Shown here one piece after another: positions 10,534-20,715 of a DNA stretch of 64,000 nt. Position 1 is the stretch's first letter. Each line of letters opens with the position of its first letter. Source of the DNA: Ilyonectria destructans. Taxonomy: Eukaryota; Ascomycota; Sordariomycetes; Hypocreales; Nectriaceae. The notes under the pieces are model-generated. The model worked only from the letters and a program-made list of their open reading frames with translations. It did no database searches and was not told the origin of the DNA. Made by a program: the position numbers and the translations under genes. The DNA lies in the NCBI GenBank assembly GCA_020740775.1, contig JAHEWK010000004.1, forward strand, positions 2,294,001 through 2,358,000, written 5' to 3'.

Positions 10534-12257
10534 TTACTGAAGAAACCGGGCAAGCACGGTCATACCTCCAACGTAGACGCCTCCATAGATGAGATATTCT
10601 TGAGCATCATGGGTTGTTGCCGCCGCCAGGTTGAACGCACCCGTGCTGAATAGGACCATGCAAACGATGGCTCCGAAAAGAATCACAATGGTCATGCGCC
10701 CAGCAAAGTCATGAATTACAGGAAAAGCAAGTAGAGGGCCAAAAATAGCTGTGACAGCCCCGATGGCCACTTCTTGGAGCGGGCCCCGATGAAAGAGCGG
10801 ACCTCGATCAAAAAGATGTCTATGGGCGGTAGCCAATCTGTTCGGGCCATGCCCAGGGCCACGCACCGGACGGGGGACTTGGTCATCTGGAGCCCGCTTC
10901 GCCACGGGTGGGCGAGGTTCCAACAGGACGAGATCAGTTTCGTCGATAAATCCAGTCTCGGATTCTGCGATTGGTCTTTTTTCGTCGAGGAAGGCCCTAT
11001 AGTCGCGAATCTCATTTTGCGTTGGTGGGGGCAGATTCTGGATGTCTTTGAAAGAGGCGAGAAGTGTGTCTAGACGTGTTAAATCTCGTGTAGGACTGAG
11101 CAGAGAGTCAACTCACTGTAGACCTGAAGCTTTTGGGCAAGCTGCGAGAGGAGCCTCATTTTATTCAGGTGGAAATCGTGATTGCTAACCCTCTCCTCCC
11201 GTTCGGAGGCTGGAAGGGGAATTCCCGCTTGTAGTCGATTCCCTGAGTCAATTTCGTCCATTTCCAAAAGGTTCTCCTCAAGGACAGTAATCTGATCTTG
11301 CAAGGACAGCAAAACCCGATGGTTGATGCACTCGAATCGGCGATACATGGCCGTTATAGGTGCCCCTCCTCCAACATCGTCTGTCAGTTTTGCCGCCAAC
11401 AGATCATATCCACTCAAGGGTGGCCTTTCTGCTCTAGGTTGGGGAAGCATTGGGTTCGGGGCAGTCATTGGGTTCGGACCAACCATCGGGTTTGGAAAGT
11501 GAGGGGGCTGAAAGTACGGGAAAGGACCATTTCCCCGGGGAGTCTCCGGTGCACCGTAGTTGTGAATGGGGTACGATTGTGGCAAAGGATACTGCCCTCC
11601 GAACTGAGGATCAAACGCGGGTAAAATTTGCGATGGCGGCTGGCTTGCAATAGCGTACTCAGGGAACTCTGGGCTCCAGCTCAGATCAGTCCTGGATTCA
11701 GCTTGACGTTCCGAGAAGACGTCGTTGGGAGCGGTGCTAGGTACAGATGAAGAAAGTGCCGGCGAGATCTGGGGGCCACGGCGCCTGGCTTTATACTGGC
11801 TTGCGTCGTGAGCAGAAATCCGCATGGGATCCTGCGTAACCATGGGGAATTCTGATTCAGACAGATTCAGAGATGTTGGTCGCTGGGCGCCTCTTGGTTG
11901 TTTTCGGATTCTGGATTCTCGTCTTTCCTTGGGTAGGTTTGCATCGTCTCTTTGGCTTGCGCTGTTTGAGTTGGCAGGGCCATCGACATCCGCTGGGGAG
12001 TTGAGGGAACCAGGCATCGAGGAAATATCTGGTGACGATGATCGTGTAACAGCGCCGTCTGAAGGTTCCTCTTCTTCCTTGCAGGCCGCCCCGATTGCGG
12101 TAAGGGGCCGCGAGCGATGCGACTCGTGGAATTTAGAAGAGATGCTTGGGGAAGAGACCGGCCTTGGTTTGGAAAGCGACGGCCTCCGTCTCCTGATCGC
12201 GGTGTTTTCTCCCGTGCCCACGTCCCGTTGTGAAGGAACATCCACTGTTCCAGACAT
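10534..12257 (-). CDS. DUF6594-type fungal membrane protein
   Basis: Function unknown. Two exons: 12257-11117 and 11069-10534, joined by a 47-nt intron (GTGAGT...TCTAG), 558 residues. The N-terminal half is Ser/Pro/Arg-rich and looks disordered. Around residue 350 the sequence LSGYDLLAAKLTD, then AMYRRFECINHRVLLSLQDQ, begins the conserved core: a helical, coiled-coil-prone block continuing past the intron with KDIQNLPPPTQNEIRDYRAF. The C-terminus has three hydrophobic segments (from EVAIGAVTAIFGPLLAFPVI to YGGVYVGGMTVLARF), as is usual for DUF6594 proteins. The frame is open upstream to an ATG at 12602, giving 673 residues. I prefer 12257 because the upstream residues look like translated leader, but the start is uncertain. 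Assignment is from memory of the family. Confidence 0.72.
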
Positions 12258-13574
12258 TACTTTCAGTTGGTTGAGTATTGCCAAGGACAACCTGATAGCG
12301 GACCTGGTATCTTGCAGAAAGGATGACTTGGGTGATACGGTCACCCCATATACCAAACAAGAAAGGGCCTGGAGCAGGAGATGGTTAGTGACAAGGGTAG
12401 TGTGCTGAAAGGGAAGTAGTGATTCACGTAGATGAGAGAGTGTGGTCCGCTGTCGCTGGGTATCGCAAGATGGTATAAGCGGCGGGTGGATTGGCAAATA
12501 GGAGGACCTGAGCCAGGTGTCGAGGAATCGATCAGGCGATCCTCGCCAAGAAGCAATAGTGCTCGAGAATGAAGGGATGCGGTAATATACAGCGGTGCTC
12601 AAAGCGAGGACACGGGAAAGAAATCAGACACCAAGAGACACTCGTCTCGTCACGGCGCAAAGTCACAGTGGAAGTGAAGCATGGAAAAGGGAAGCTGAGG
12701 ACAGAGCCTCCTTCAAGCAAGCGACACGATAACTCGTCATCCGGATGACACGCTTCGGCATGTGTCAGCTCCCCGGGCGGAGGCCCTCTTGCAGGCGTCA
12801 GGATTGGACGCCCGCTCCGGCTCGCATCATGGGTTAGCAAAGTTGAAGGGCGACGAATGGGGTTTGGCGGGATGTGTCGTGGTGGTGTGGTCGAAGGGTG
12901 ACGATGCACAGTGCTCACACTGTACCATACACTCCCTGTCCCAGCAGTCTTGGGACGCAGACCGCGCTTGTTGTTGTTATCGACGACTAACTGACAAGGA
13001 TGTACTGTGTGAATACGCGCGATATTAACACAGTACGATAAGATGGTGAAGCCATTTGCTTCCGGTTCCGCATCGACTTGTTGCTCGGGTTTTCTAGCGG
13101 CCCGGATAGTCCCGCCAAACGTTAGAGGAAGCTCCACCAGAGCTCTTCACTTACACATTTGCGACAAAATCTCGAGCTCATCCGATCCTTGTTGAATCGC
13201 TGCTTCGAAGATCAGAGCTGACCTTGGGCGCGCTGAACCCGACCCCAATCGTACCGATTCTTCCCAACCGCGCGATGCGAGAAGCCTCCCTGCAGGCCAC
13301 ACGCATTGTCACCACCTGCAATCGTCATTTCGCTGCAGTAGAGCACACCACCCTCCTCGAACCGATACGGACCCAACACACGCCCGTTGCGCCTCGTCCT
13401 GAGCCTCCAAACTGATAAAAGACCGCTGTTGTGGACTAATTCCGGCCCGCCGTATCGTCTGCGTAAGCAATTGTATCAACAAGACGGCGTCCAACCACCG
13501 AGCGCCACCTTCTGCTCCTCGCCCAGCTTCCAGACCGTTCGATATCTCGCCTACACCCCCGCATTGAACGCATA
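12258..13574. promoter_or_regulatory. Divergent upstream region, DUF6594 gene / GatB gene
   Basis: This 1.3-kb gap lies between divergently transcribed genes. Positions 12258-12602 may still be coding if the longer DUF6594 start is used. No other gene, repeat or RNA was recognised. Confidence 0.4.
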
Positions 13575-15425
13575 ATGACGCGCATCCCAACATCCGCGCT
13601 CAGCAGATACCTGCTCGGTGGGCAATTATCGCGACGCGGTTGTATCGGTGCGTGCCAGGTTTTGAGGCAATCGGCAATAACACGGTCAGCTGCGTCAAGA
13701 TGCTGCCCAGTCAGGTCGTTCCACGCTGCCCCCGAGGTCTCTGACCCCACTCCATCCGCACAGCCGGTGCCTCTACGCAAGCAGTTACGGGAAGAGGCAA
13801 AACAGGCGAAGAAGCAGGGAAAGAAGAAGTCAAAAGGAGACTCGCAGACAGTCGATGGTTGGGAGTTGACAGTAGGCATTGAGATTCATGCCCAGCTGAA
13901 TACATCACGCAAACTGTTCTCACCAGCCGTTACATCATTCAACGATGAACCTAACAGTCATGTCGCACTTTTTGATGTCGCCATGCCGGGCAGCCAGCCT
14001 CTCTTCCAGAAAGAGACTCTCGTCCCAGCCCTACGCGCAGCCTTGGCCCTTAATTGCGACATCCAGCAGGTCAGTCGCTTCGACAGGAAGCACTACTTCT
14101 GGTGGGACCAGCCATCCGGTTACCAGATTACTCAGTACTATGAACCGTTTGCCAAAAATGGCCACATTACTCTCCTAGCCCGAGATGGAATCTCTCCCCA
14201 AGATGGTGAGAGCGTGACTGTGGGGATCGAGCAAGTCCAGCTTGAGCAAGATACCGCCAAGACACTGGCCCAAACAGACAACATTCACTGGCTAGATTTC
14301 AACCGAGTTGGTGTACCGCTCATCGAGATCATCACCAAACCCGAAATGCACCACCCTCGCACTGCGGCTGTTTTTGTCCGCAAGATCCAGTCATTGCTGA
14401 ACACAGTGGATGCATGCGTGTCCGGCATGGAGACGGGAGGTCTGCGAGCCGACGTCAATGTGTCCGTTCGCAGGGCTGACGGAACCGACCTCTCCCTTGG
14501 CACTAGGACCGAGATAAAGAACTTGAGTACCATTAAAGCAATTGAGGACGCCATTATCTCTGAGCGAGACCGTCAAATTCGCGAACTCGAAGCTGGAGGC
14601 TCCATCACTAGCGAGACTCGCGGTTGGAGCATTGGCGCAACAGAGACCCGTCGACTGCGAGGAAAAGAAGGAGAAGTGGACTACCGCTACATGCCTGATC
14701 CAGACATTGCACCTCTTGTTATTGGCGACGATCTCGTGAGCCACCTCCGAGAGTCTCTTGCCGTGTCCTCGGATTCAGAACTTGACACACTGATTTCCTA
14801 CTTTGGTCTCACGTCAAAGGATGCGCTGTCTCTCGTCAACCTCGAGAATGGGGCGCGTGTGCAATACTTCTACAAAGTAATAAGGTCTCTTGAGGAAAAG
14901 CTCGCTGGCGACCTCCCTAGGGCAGAACTTCCAGACGTCAGGAGCTACGCCTCGGTCGCTGGAAATTGGATCATTCATGAATTGGGTCGTCTAACTACAT
15001 ACAAAGCAGGCCCACTTGCAGCCAGAGATCTTTCATTTACTCCGGAAGGAGATTGCGAACAAGTCCCCGATTCGGACCTTTCGCAGCTGCTCTACCATCT
15101 TATCCAGAAGCAAATCACCGGAAAGGTTGCAAAAGAGCTCCTGTTTGCCATTTACTTCAAAGAGATTGAAGGAGGAGTGACTCAAGCGATCAAGGACAAT
15201 GATTTGTGGTTCAAAGAGATTGCCCGGGAAGAATATGAGCTTCTCGCCGACGAGGTCATGGCCAAGGAGGAGAAAGTGCTCCAGGAGTTTGTCGGATACA
15301 CGAAATTTCCCCAGGGCAAGCTGATGTACCTCGTGGGCAAGCTCATGCGGCTCGGGCCAACCGAGGGGATCGTCCCTGCAACCGCCGAGAAGGTCCTGAG
15401 GGCCAAGGTCGACCTCCTTCGATAA
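13575..15425 (+). CDS. PET112: Mitochondrial glutamyl-tRNA(Gln) amidotransferase subunit B
   Basis: This is the GatB subunit of the mitochondrial GatFAB/GatCAB amidotransferase, which converts Glu-tRNA(Gln) to Gln-tRNA(Gln). It is a single exon of 616 residues. The N-terminus (about 70 residues, rich in Arg/Ser with few acids) is a mitochondrial targeting sequence. The GatB catalytic domain follows: WELTVGIEIHAQLNTSRKLF near residue 95, then MPGSQPLFQK, and the signature SRFDRKHYFWWDQPSGYQIT. Later come VGIEQVQLEQDTAK, DFNRVGVPLIEIITKP and EIKNLSTIKAIEDAI. The C-terminal third is the helical GatB/YqeY tail (about residues 450-616), ending with PATAEKVLRAKVDLLR. Length and motif order match the family, and I see no frameshift. 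Confidence 0.95.
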   Translation: MTRIPTSALSRYLLGGQLSRRGCIGACQVLRQSAITRSAASRCCPVRSFHAAPEVSDPTPSAQPVPLRKQLREEAKQAKKQGKKKSKGDSQTVDGWELTVGIEIHAQLNTSRKLFSPAVTSFNDEPNSHVALFDVAMPGSQPLFQKETLVPALRAALALNCDIQQVSRFDRKHYFWWDQPSGYQITQYYEPFAKNGHITLLARDGISPQDGESVTVGIEQVQLEQDTAKTLAQTDNIHWLDFNRVGVPLIEIITKPEMHHPRTAAVFVRKIQSLLNTVDACVSGMETGGLRADVNVSVRRADGTDLSLGTRTEIKNLSTIKAIEDAIISERDRQIRELEAGGSITSETRGWSIGATETRRLRGKEGEVDYRYMPDPDIAPLVIGDDLVSHLRESLAVSSDSELDTLISYFGLTSKDALSLVNLENGARVQYFYKVIRSLEEKLAGDLPRAELPDVRSYASVAGNWIIHELGRLTTYKAGPLAARDLSFTPEGDCEQVPDSDLSQLLYHLIQKQITGKVAKELLFAIYFKEIEGGVTQAIKDNDLWFKEIAREEYELLADEVMAKEEKVLQEFVGYTKFPQGKLMYLVGKLMRLGPTEGIVPATAEKVLRAKVDLLR

Positions 15426-15656
15426 GGCTGAATTGCCTCCCCTGAACATTCTCGTCTCCTTCATAGCACAGCCCCTCATGTCACTAAACCCCCACTGAGG
15501 TGCACTGGTGTTACAAGTCATCTGTGGTGTATTGGCGCCTAGTTGAAGAAACCTTTGATTCCGAGCCCCCTGGACCGTTCCATCGTGAATGTATGCAAGT
15601 GTACCGTAGGTGTTACGGCTCGCGTCACTCTCAGGCACAAACAAACACCAGAGCAA

Positions 15657-15666
15657 ACATATAAGG
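15657..15666 (+). promoter_or_regulatory. TATA-like box before membrane-protein gene
   Basis: CATATAAGGA lies about 50 bp upstream of the chosen ATG at 15714. It supports that start over the longer open frame. It is a sequence match only. Confidence 0.35.
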
Positions 15667-15713
15667 AGCTCATATCACTTCTGAAGGTACCCACCCCTCG
15701 GCGGAATTATGGA

Positions 15714-16610
15714 ATGATTTTCGGGATGTCCAACGGAGCTATTGTATTCGTTTGCATCACTTCTGTCAGGACCAACACAAACTCAACGCGGATGTCGACG
15801 CTGATCCCAATACCAACTGAAATTCCAACACCATCACTCGCAAGCGATGCCTTTTCCACTCCAAAACCATTGAGTAACAATACAGTTGCTACTCCCCCTT
15901 CGGCCCCCATGGTCCAGTATCTATCCGATGGCACTATCGCCGCTATCGTTGTAGGGGGGATCCTGACTTTGGCAATTGTTGCATTCGTGGCCTGGATATG
16001 CATCCAGCATAGGAAGAAAATATGGAAGACGCATAGCCCAACAATTCTTCCTACAGGCCTAGTTCTCCCAGAAGAGACACGAGAATTACCCGAAATTTGC
16101 TCCCAAGCGGATCGCACCAAGTCTGCGTCCTGGCTCGCGTATCAAGATGTTTGGGACCCGAGGGAGACTTCTTCACAAGGCGTCCGATCTCCGACACCAA
16201 AGCCTGCTCTGGCAGAGGTGAAGAGTTATACCCGCGCCCGGCAACGGGCCCAATTGTGCAATGTTGGAGGAAGAAGACGGTCTGTTGCTGAGTTGCCAGG
16301 TTCGGAGTTGATTTGGGTTCCCACTCAGTTGAATATCTCACCGATGTCGCCGATTTCTCCGACAGACTCGATGGCTCCCAAAAGTAGGCTTGCCAGCCCG
16401 ATGTTTCACCACCTGCGATCCGGGCCCGGCTTACTGCCCAGTCGCGAGGATGGAGTTTCAGACCTTCCAAATGCTGCGAGTCAGATCAGCAGATGGCACC
16501 CTCGCCATTCGAGTCCTACCCTCGATACCACGCCAAACGGCAGCTCTAGAAATATTCCCAATTGCGAAACAATGTCCGAGTGGCAGCGGTTCAGGATTTT
16601 GAATGATTAG
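15714..16610 (+). CDS. Putative single-pass membrane protein, unknown function
   Basis: I do not recognise this protein. From the ATG at 15714 it is 298 residues. The first ~20 residues (MIFGMSNGAIVFVCITSV) are weakly signal-peptide-like. A Ser/Thr/Pro-rich ectodomain follows, and then one clear transmembrane helix (GTIAAIVVGGILTLAIVAFV plus AWICI) followed by basic residues QHRKK. This gives an outside-N, inside-C layout like fungal Mid2/WSC-type single-span sensors, but without a WSC domain or Cys pattern. The roughly 190-residue tail is Ser/Pro-rich with possible phosphosites. The frame is open upstream to 15543; I choose 15714 because a TATA-like box (ATATAAGG, about 15658-15665) sits about 50 bp before it. 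It is convergent with nothing and follows GatB by 288 bp. Confidence 0.6.
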   Translation: MIFGMSNGAIVFVCITSVRTNTNSTRMSTLIPIPTEIPTPSLASDAFSTPKPLSNNTVATPPSAPMVQYLSDGTIAAIVVGGILTLAIVAFVAWICIQHRKKIWKTHSPTILPTGLVLPEETRELPEICSQADRTKSASWLAYQDVWDPRETSSQGVRSPTPKPALAEVKSYTRARQRAQLCNVGGRRRSVAELPGSELIWVPTQLNISPMSPISPTDSMAPKSRLASPMFHHLRSGPGLLPSREDGVSDLPNAASQISRWHPRHSSPTLDTTPNGSSRNIPNCETMSEWQRFRILND

Positions 16611-17023
16611 AGGCCCTCTTTCACGAGATGCATGTTGGGGGTGGGGTACTTCGGAGGCTTCCGAGACAGGGATGATGGGCCGATGAAACATGGGGTTGTA
16701 TGATCGCCGGGCCTCAAACAAGCTTAGAGCATGTTCGATTTTCCTGATAAACTCTCGATAATGATGGGATGAGAGGGGCAAGAATCTGCATTTTTTTTTA
16801 TTTCTTTACCTTTAGGTGAGATGTGAGAATTCGAACCTGTATTGAATGTAGAACCGTCTTTCAACACGACTTTGTATGACTCGGGCACCAAACTTCCAGC
16901 GAAGCTGTATTTTGTTGACATACTACAACGACCTCGTCCTCTTCAACCAGACTCGCGAATCTTGAAGCCGTGTCGGCAAGTTGAGCAGGACTTTTTGAGC
17001 AGCTGATTCCTCAACATCACAAG
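16611..17023. other. Intergenic region before SET-domain gene
   Basis: A gap of 413 bp that should include the promoter of the SET-domain gene. It contains a T-run near 16791-16805. No gene was recognised. Confidence 0.4.
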
Positions 17024-18253
17024 ATGAAGCAATTATCGCTGTCGCCTCGATGCTGGCTTCTCATCGGGACGTTGGTGTTCCAACCGGTCTTAGCACTTGC
17101 AGAATGGAAGAATGAGGCAATCTGTTCCTGGAATCCAGTGACGCCGCTGCTCGAAAAACGCTTCTGCGAGCTAGACCGGGAGGCCACGGCACCAATTCCG
17201 CGACAGAACGAGACTGAAAACGAAGGGCACGAGCTGGGTTGGAGAGGCCCACACGGATGTGTCGAGGGCTTTTGCTTGTACTCAAACCCAGGATTCTACG
17301 GTGGCAGAGGAATCGTAGCGATTATTCTAGAGGTCCATCTGTCGACATTGAAGGGCCTGCAATCACAACCCCGAGGCCTTGATGCCCCGTCCTCGTTCCA
17401 CGTCGAGGAAGTGCCCGGTAAAGGACTCGGTGTGATGGCAGATCGCAAACTGAACAGAGGAGAAGCCGTCATGCCAAGACCTCCAGCGTTCCTCGCACAC
17501 AGGCGATTCTTGGAGGACCACGCATCCTCGGAACAGCAACACGCCCTCCTCGACAAGGCCGTTACCTTTCTCCCCGCAGAGACTGGGAAGTTATTTCTCT
17601 CCCAGATGGCTCACCTCGGTGGCCACCGCATCAACGACATTCTAATGACGAACGGCTTCCAAGTCGTTCTCGGTGGACCAGATAGCCACCACTATGGGAA
17701 CTACCCCGAAATCTCGCGAGTCAACCACGACTGTCGGCCGAACATGGCTTACTACATCGACTCCGACTTTGTCCATCGCACCAGAGCGGTCCGGAAGATC
17801 GTCCCTGGCGAGGAGCTCACTGTGACCTACCTCGACCCATTCCAGGACCGGGACGCACGAAAGCGTCGCGCCCACAAGGCCTGGGGCTTCGATTGCCAAT
17901 GTCTGCAATGCAGCCTCCCTGATGCCCTCGCAGATGCCAGTGACGCGCGATTGCAGCGGATCCGTGAGCTGGAGGAGCGCATGGAGAACCTGGAGAAGGT
18001 CCTCACGATGGATGACATCCGTGAATTGATGGAGTTGTACAGAAAGGAACGGCTAGAAACTAAGCTTGCTGGGGGGTTGACTCTGGCGGCGATGAATGCC
18101 AATTTGCTAGGCAGGGCAACTGAGGCGAGAGCGTATGCGCTGCAGGCAGTGGAGGCGGGCATCATCGAAAGGGGTGAGACTGAGGATGTGAAGTCAATGA
18201 GATTGTTGGCACAGGATCCCAAGGGGCATTTTACATGGAGAGGGCGTATGTGA
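17024..18253 (+). CDS. SET-domain protein with N-terminal signal peptide
   Basis: A single exon of 409 residues. The N-terminus has a basic residue, a hydrophobic core (SPRCWLLIGTLVFQPVLALA) and AEW, which reads as a cleavable signal peptide. The segment up to about residue 100 has several cysteines and is not assigned. The SET domain starts near SFHVEEVPGKGLGVMADRKL (about residue 124) and contains the SAM/catalytic-core motifs SRVNHDCRPNMAYY and GEELTVTYLD. A Cys-rich post-SET segment follows (GFDCQCLQCSLPD), then a helical tail with TPR-like character. SET domains usually methylate protein lysines in nucleus or cytosol. The signal peptide is therefore odd and could mean ER/secretory targeting, though such proteins recur in filamentous ascomycetes. 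Substrate unknown. Confidence 0.85.
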   Translation: MKQLSLSPRCWLLIGTLVFQPVLALAEWKNEAICSWNPVTPLLEKRFCELDREATAPIPRQNETENEGHELGWRGPHGCVEGFCLYSNPGFYGGRGIVAIILEVHLSTLKGLQSQPRGLDAPSSFHVEEVPGKGLGVMADRKLNRGEAVMPRPPAFLAHRRFLEDHASSEQQHALLDKAVTFLPAETGKLFLSQMAHLGGHRINDILMTNGFQVVLGGPDSHHYGNYPEISRVNHDCRPNMAYYIDSDFVHRTRAVRKIVPGEELTVTYLDPFQDRDARKRRAHKAWGFDCQCLQCSLPDALADASDARLQRIRELEERMENLEKVLTMDDIRELMELYRKERLETKLAGGLTLAAMNANLLGRATEARAYALQAVEAGIIERGETEDVKSMRLLAQDPKGHFTWRGRM

Positions 18254-18497
18254 CGGATAGTGAACCCAAATACCATAAGATTAGCTAGGGACACATGTCT
18301 GAAGCAGATTGAGTCGAATAATATACCCCCTTGGAGATCTAGATATCGTGGAATCTCACGCGAACTTAGTTATGGGAGTCTTTCGTTTCTCATATTCGTG
18401 GGAGTATTGGGTAGTAAATTTCCGAACACAAGACAGTCTCTGCTAAGCACCCTCACCAGCTGCCAAGTCTCGCATCATGTCTTAAATAATTTGTATT

Positions 18498-19460
18498 TCA
18501 TTGACCAGGCCGTTGGCCAGGTTCACCCCCAGGCCTCAGCCCTGGTTCCGGTTGGAAGTTGTCATACTTTGACGGGGTAAACTCATAAGTAATATTCTCT
18601 CGCTCCCTCAGGAAGCTGTCGACGCGCTCATCCTTGCTCCGTCCAGCGGCAATATACGTCGTCCGCGCCATCTGCTGCCCGACGGCAAGATTCGACTGAT
18701 TCCTCATCTCCATGTAGTCGACGCCGGACTGTTCTGCGCGGCTCATCTGCGCAAAGGCACCAACCATGCACAGCATAACCACGAGGGTGGCAAAGACGCC
18801 GTTGGACATGTACAAGGGGTCCTTCGGCTTGCCATCGCGGGCATCGTGCCAGCGCTCCCAGTCTTCCCAGGTGGCATTTCTGGCTGCGTTTCCGGGCTGG
18901 TGGCGCCATGACTTCTCGGCGTAGCGGACGTTCTCGTTGAGGGTCGCGGATCGGCTACCTGTCCACCCGACGCCCTGGGTATCGTATAGACTGCGCTTGG
19001 AGGGGTCGCTGAGGAGGTCGTTTGCGGCGACGATGAGGCGATAGCGCTCGAGGCGGGTCGCGGTGGGGATATGGTGGACGGCAGAAACGTGGCCATGCCT
19101 GTCCGGGTGGTAGAGCTTGACGAGCTGGAAGAAACGGTGTTTGGTGTATGGATCGGTTTGTCGCATGGCGAAGATATCGTAGGGGGTCGGGTTGGAAGTC
19201 TTGGGCCAGTCCGGCACATCGTCGTGCGCCGGACCACCGCGGCGGTTATTGTTTACTGTGGCATAGCTGCGGCGACGGCCGTACGTCAAAAAGCGAGATC
19301 GCGCTGCCGATATTGATGTCGATTGGTATGGCGATGGCGAGGAGGCATGGAGGGGTCGGGAGCCGAGAGATGACGTTATCGATGATATCAACGGGACGTA
19401 CGGAAGGCCGGGAAGGGAATTGCAGGAGCAAAGAAGAACGGCGGACCTGGTTAGCGGCAT
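18498..19460 (-). CDS. Mitochondrial J-domain protein (JID1-like)
   Basis: A 320-residue single-exon protein. The N-terminal ~70 residues are rich in Ser/Arg/Leu without acids (RSRFLTYGRRRSYATVNNN), a mitochondrial presequence. The J domain follows (about residues 90-160): PTPYDIFAMRQTDPYTKHRF, then LVKLYHPDRHGH with the HPD tripeptide that stimulates Hsp70 ATPase, and LIVAANDLLSDPSKRSLYD. A single hydrophobic segment (GVFATLVVMLCMVGAFAQM) near residue 230 could anchor it in the inner membrane, as described for yeast JID1. The C-terminus is Pro/Gly/Glu-rich. The frame is open upstream to 19853, but the ATG at 19460 starts the presequence and is preferred. Confidence 0.82.
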   Translation of the reverse strand: MPLTRSAVLLCSCNSLPGLPYVPLISSITSSLGSRPLHASSPSPYQSTSISAARSRFLTYGRRRSYATVNNNRRGGPAHDDVPDWPKTSNPTPYDIFAMRQTDPYTKHRFFQLVKLYHPDRHGHVSAVHHIPTATRLERYRLIVAANDLLSDPSKRSLYDTQGVGWTGSRSATLNENVRYAEKSWRHQPGNAARNATWEDWERWHDARDGKPKDPLYMSNGVFATLVVMLCMVGAFAQMSRAEQSGVDYMEMRNQSNLAVGQQMARTTYIAAGRSKDERVDSFLRERENITYEFTPSKYDNFQPEPGLRPGGEPGQRPGQ

Positions 19461-20715
19461 GATGGTAGTTATAATGGACAATGGAAGGCCAAGAGCCGGG
19501 AGGACATGTTTAACGGTAGAAGATATATCACAGTCCGGAGGGCCGTTGACGGCGACGGATGAGCATGTTGGAGCAAGAATGCCGGCCCCATCACGCGACT
19601 CGGTCGGCAGTGGAGGCCAATTGACGCACCTTGGTCCGTTTTGGGCCGGTGCAGGTCTCCACATAACGGTCCCAATTGGGGATGTCACACCGCGCCGCTT
19701 TTGAGCCACTTCCAGCCACAGGTGCATAACAAACGTCATTCCCTCCACCGTTTTTGCTCCACCGTTTTGACCCAGCGTTCTAAACTGTGCCCAAGAAGAA
19801 GGAGAGGAACATCGGCATCCCCTATTAGCATGCGCATGCCATGATCTTACCAAGCATTAGCAATCCTGTTTCCCAGTTTGGAATATTCGTGCATACACGA
19901 ATCTCTAAATGGGTTCACTACTGCTCACTAATGCGGCAAAACTCCTTCAACCCCTGAACGGCAGATCTGAGCGGCAGTGTTCTATGTACTTGGAAACTCT
20001 ATCCGGTGTGAGATGCAATGTATCGGAAATAAAACGACCACAATCTCTGTGGAGTATCCAATCATATCACATTGAGACATTTCGTTATATCCCACAAAGA
20101 GGGGCAAGCTGACATCGCGATGATCGACGTGGACAGGCCAAGTAAACAGTCGAAACGGAAAGCCTCAATAGTGGGACGAGAAAGGAAACAACAGACCCTT
20201 GCAATGAGGCCTAGGAACTTTAAATACGAAAGGTAAATGGCTGGCCAGCGTCTGACAAGGTGTCCATGTAGTGATCTTTCAACTTGGTACGGGGTATGGG
20301 GTTGTGGTATTCAACCTGTGCAAGCAGGCTTCAATCATGTACTTTGGTGGCACTATAATAATTCCTGTTAACCGTGTCTATCTTCGTTATTTTTTATCTA
20401 TCCTGAACAACTAGGGATTCCTTTTTTCCCCCTCAGTTGCATCGTGTACTGTGTCATGGTAGTGGCGTCCAACGCATACTTCGCTGAGCCAGTTTGCTCA
20501 AGCTGAGAAGAACCCATCTGTGCTTGATGCGAGTAATTCATCCTCCAATCTAGCAAGAATTTCCATCCAAAAATCCACTTTGATGTACTGCTGCTCTTGA
20601 TGGGGTGGTTCTATAATGAGAAGAAATCCCTTAATAGAGTAGTGACGGGTTATTGGGGAGATTCGGATGTTCCAGATAATCTTGAGAATATTTCAGTGAT
20701 CTGAACACTCAAGCT
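19461..20715. other. Intergenic region between J-protein gene and cluster regulator
   Basis: This 1.25-kb stretch marks the change from conserved genes to the biosynthetic cluster. No gene, tRNA or repeat was recognised. It holds the promoter of the J-domain gene and the 3' flank of the regulator. Confidence 0.4.

Noticed and set aside
12258..12602. N-terminal extension of the DUF6594 protein to the ATG at 12602
   Set aside because: The frame is open, but the residues resemble translated leader; kept only as an alternative start.
19461..19853. Extension of the J-domain protein to the ATG at 19853
   Set aside because: It would bury the mitochondrial presequence that starts at 19460.
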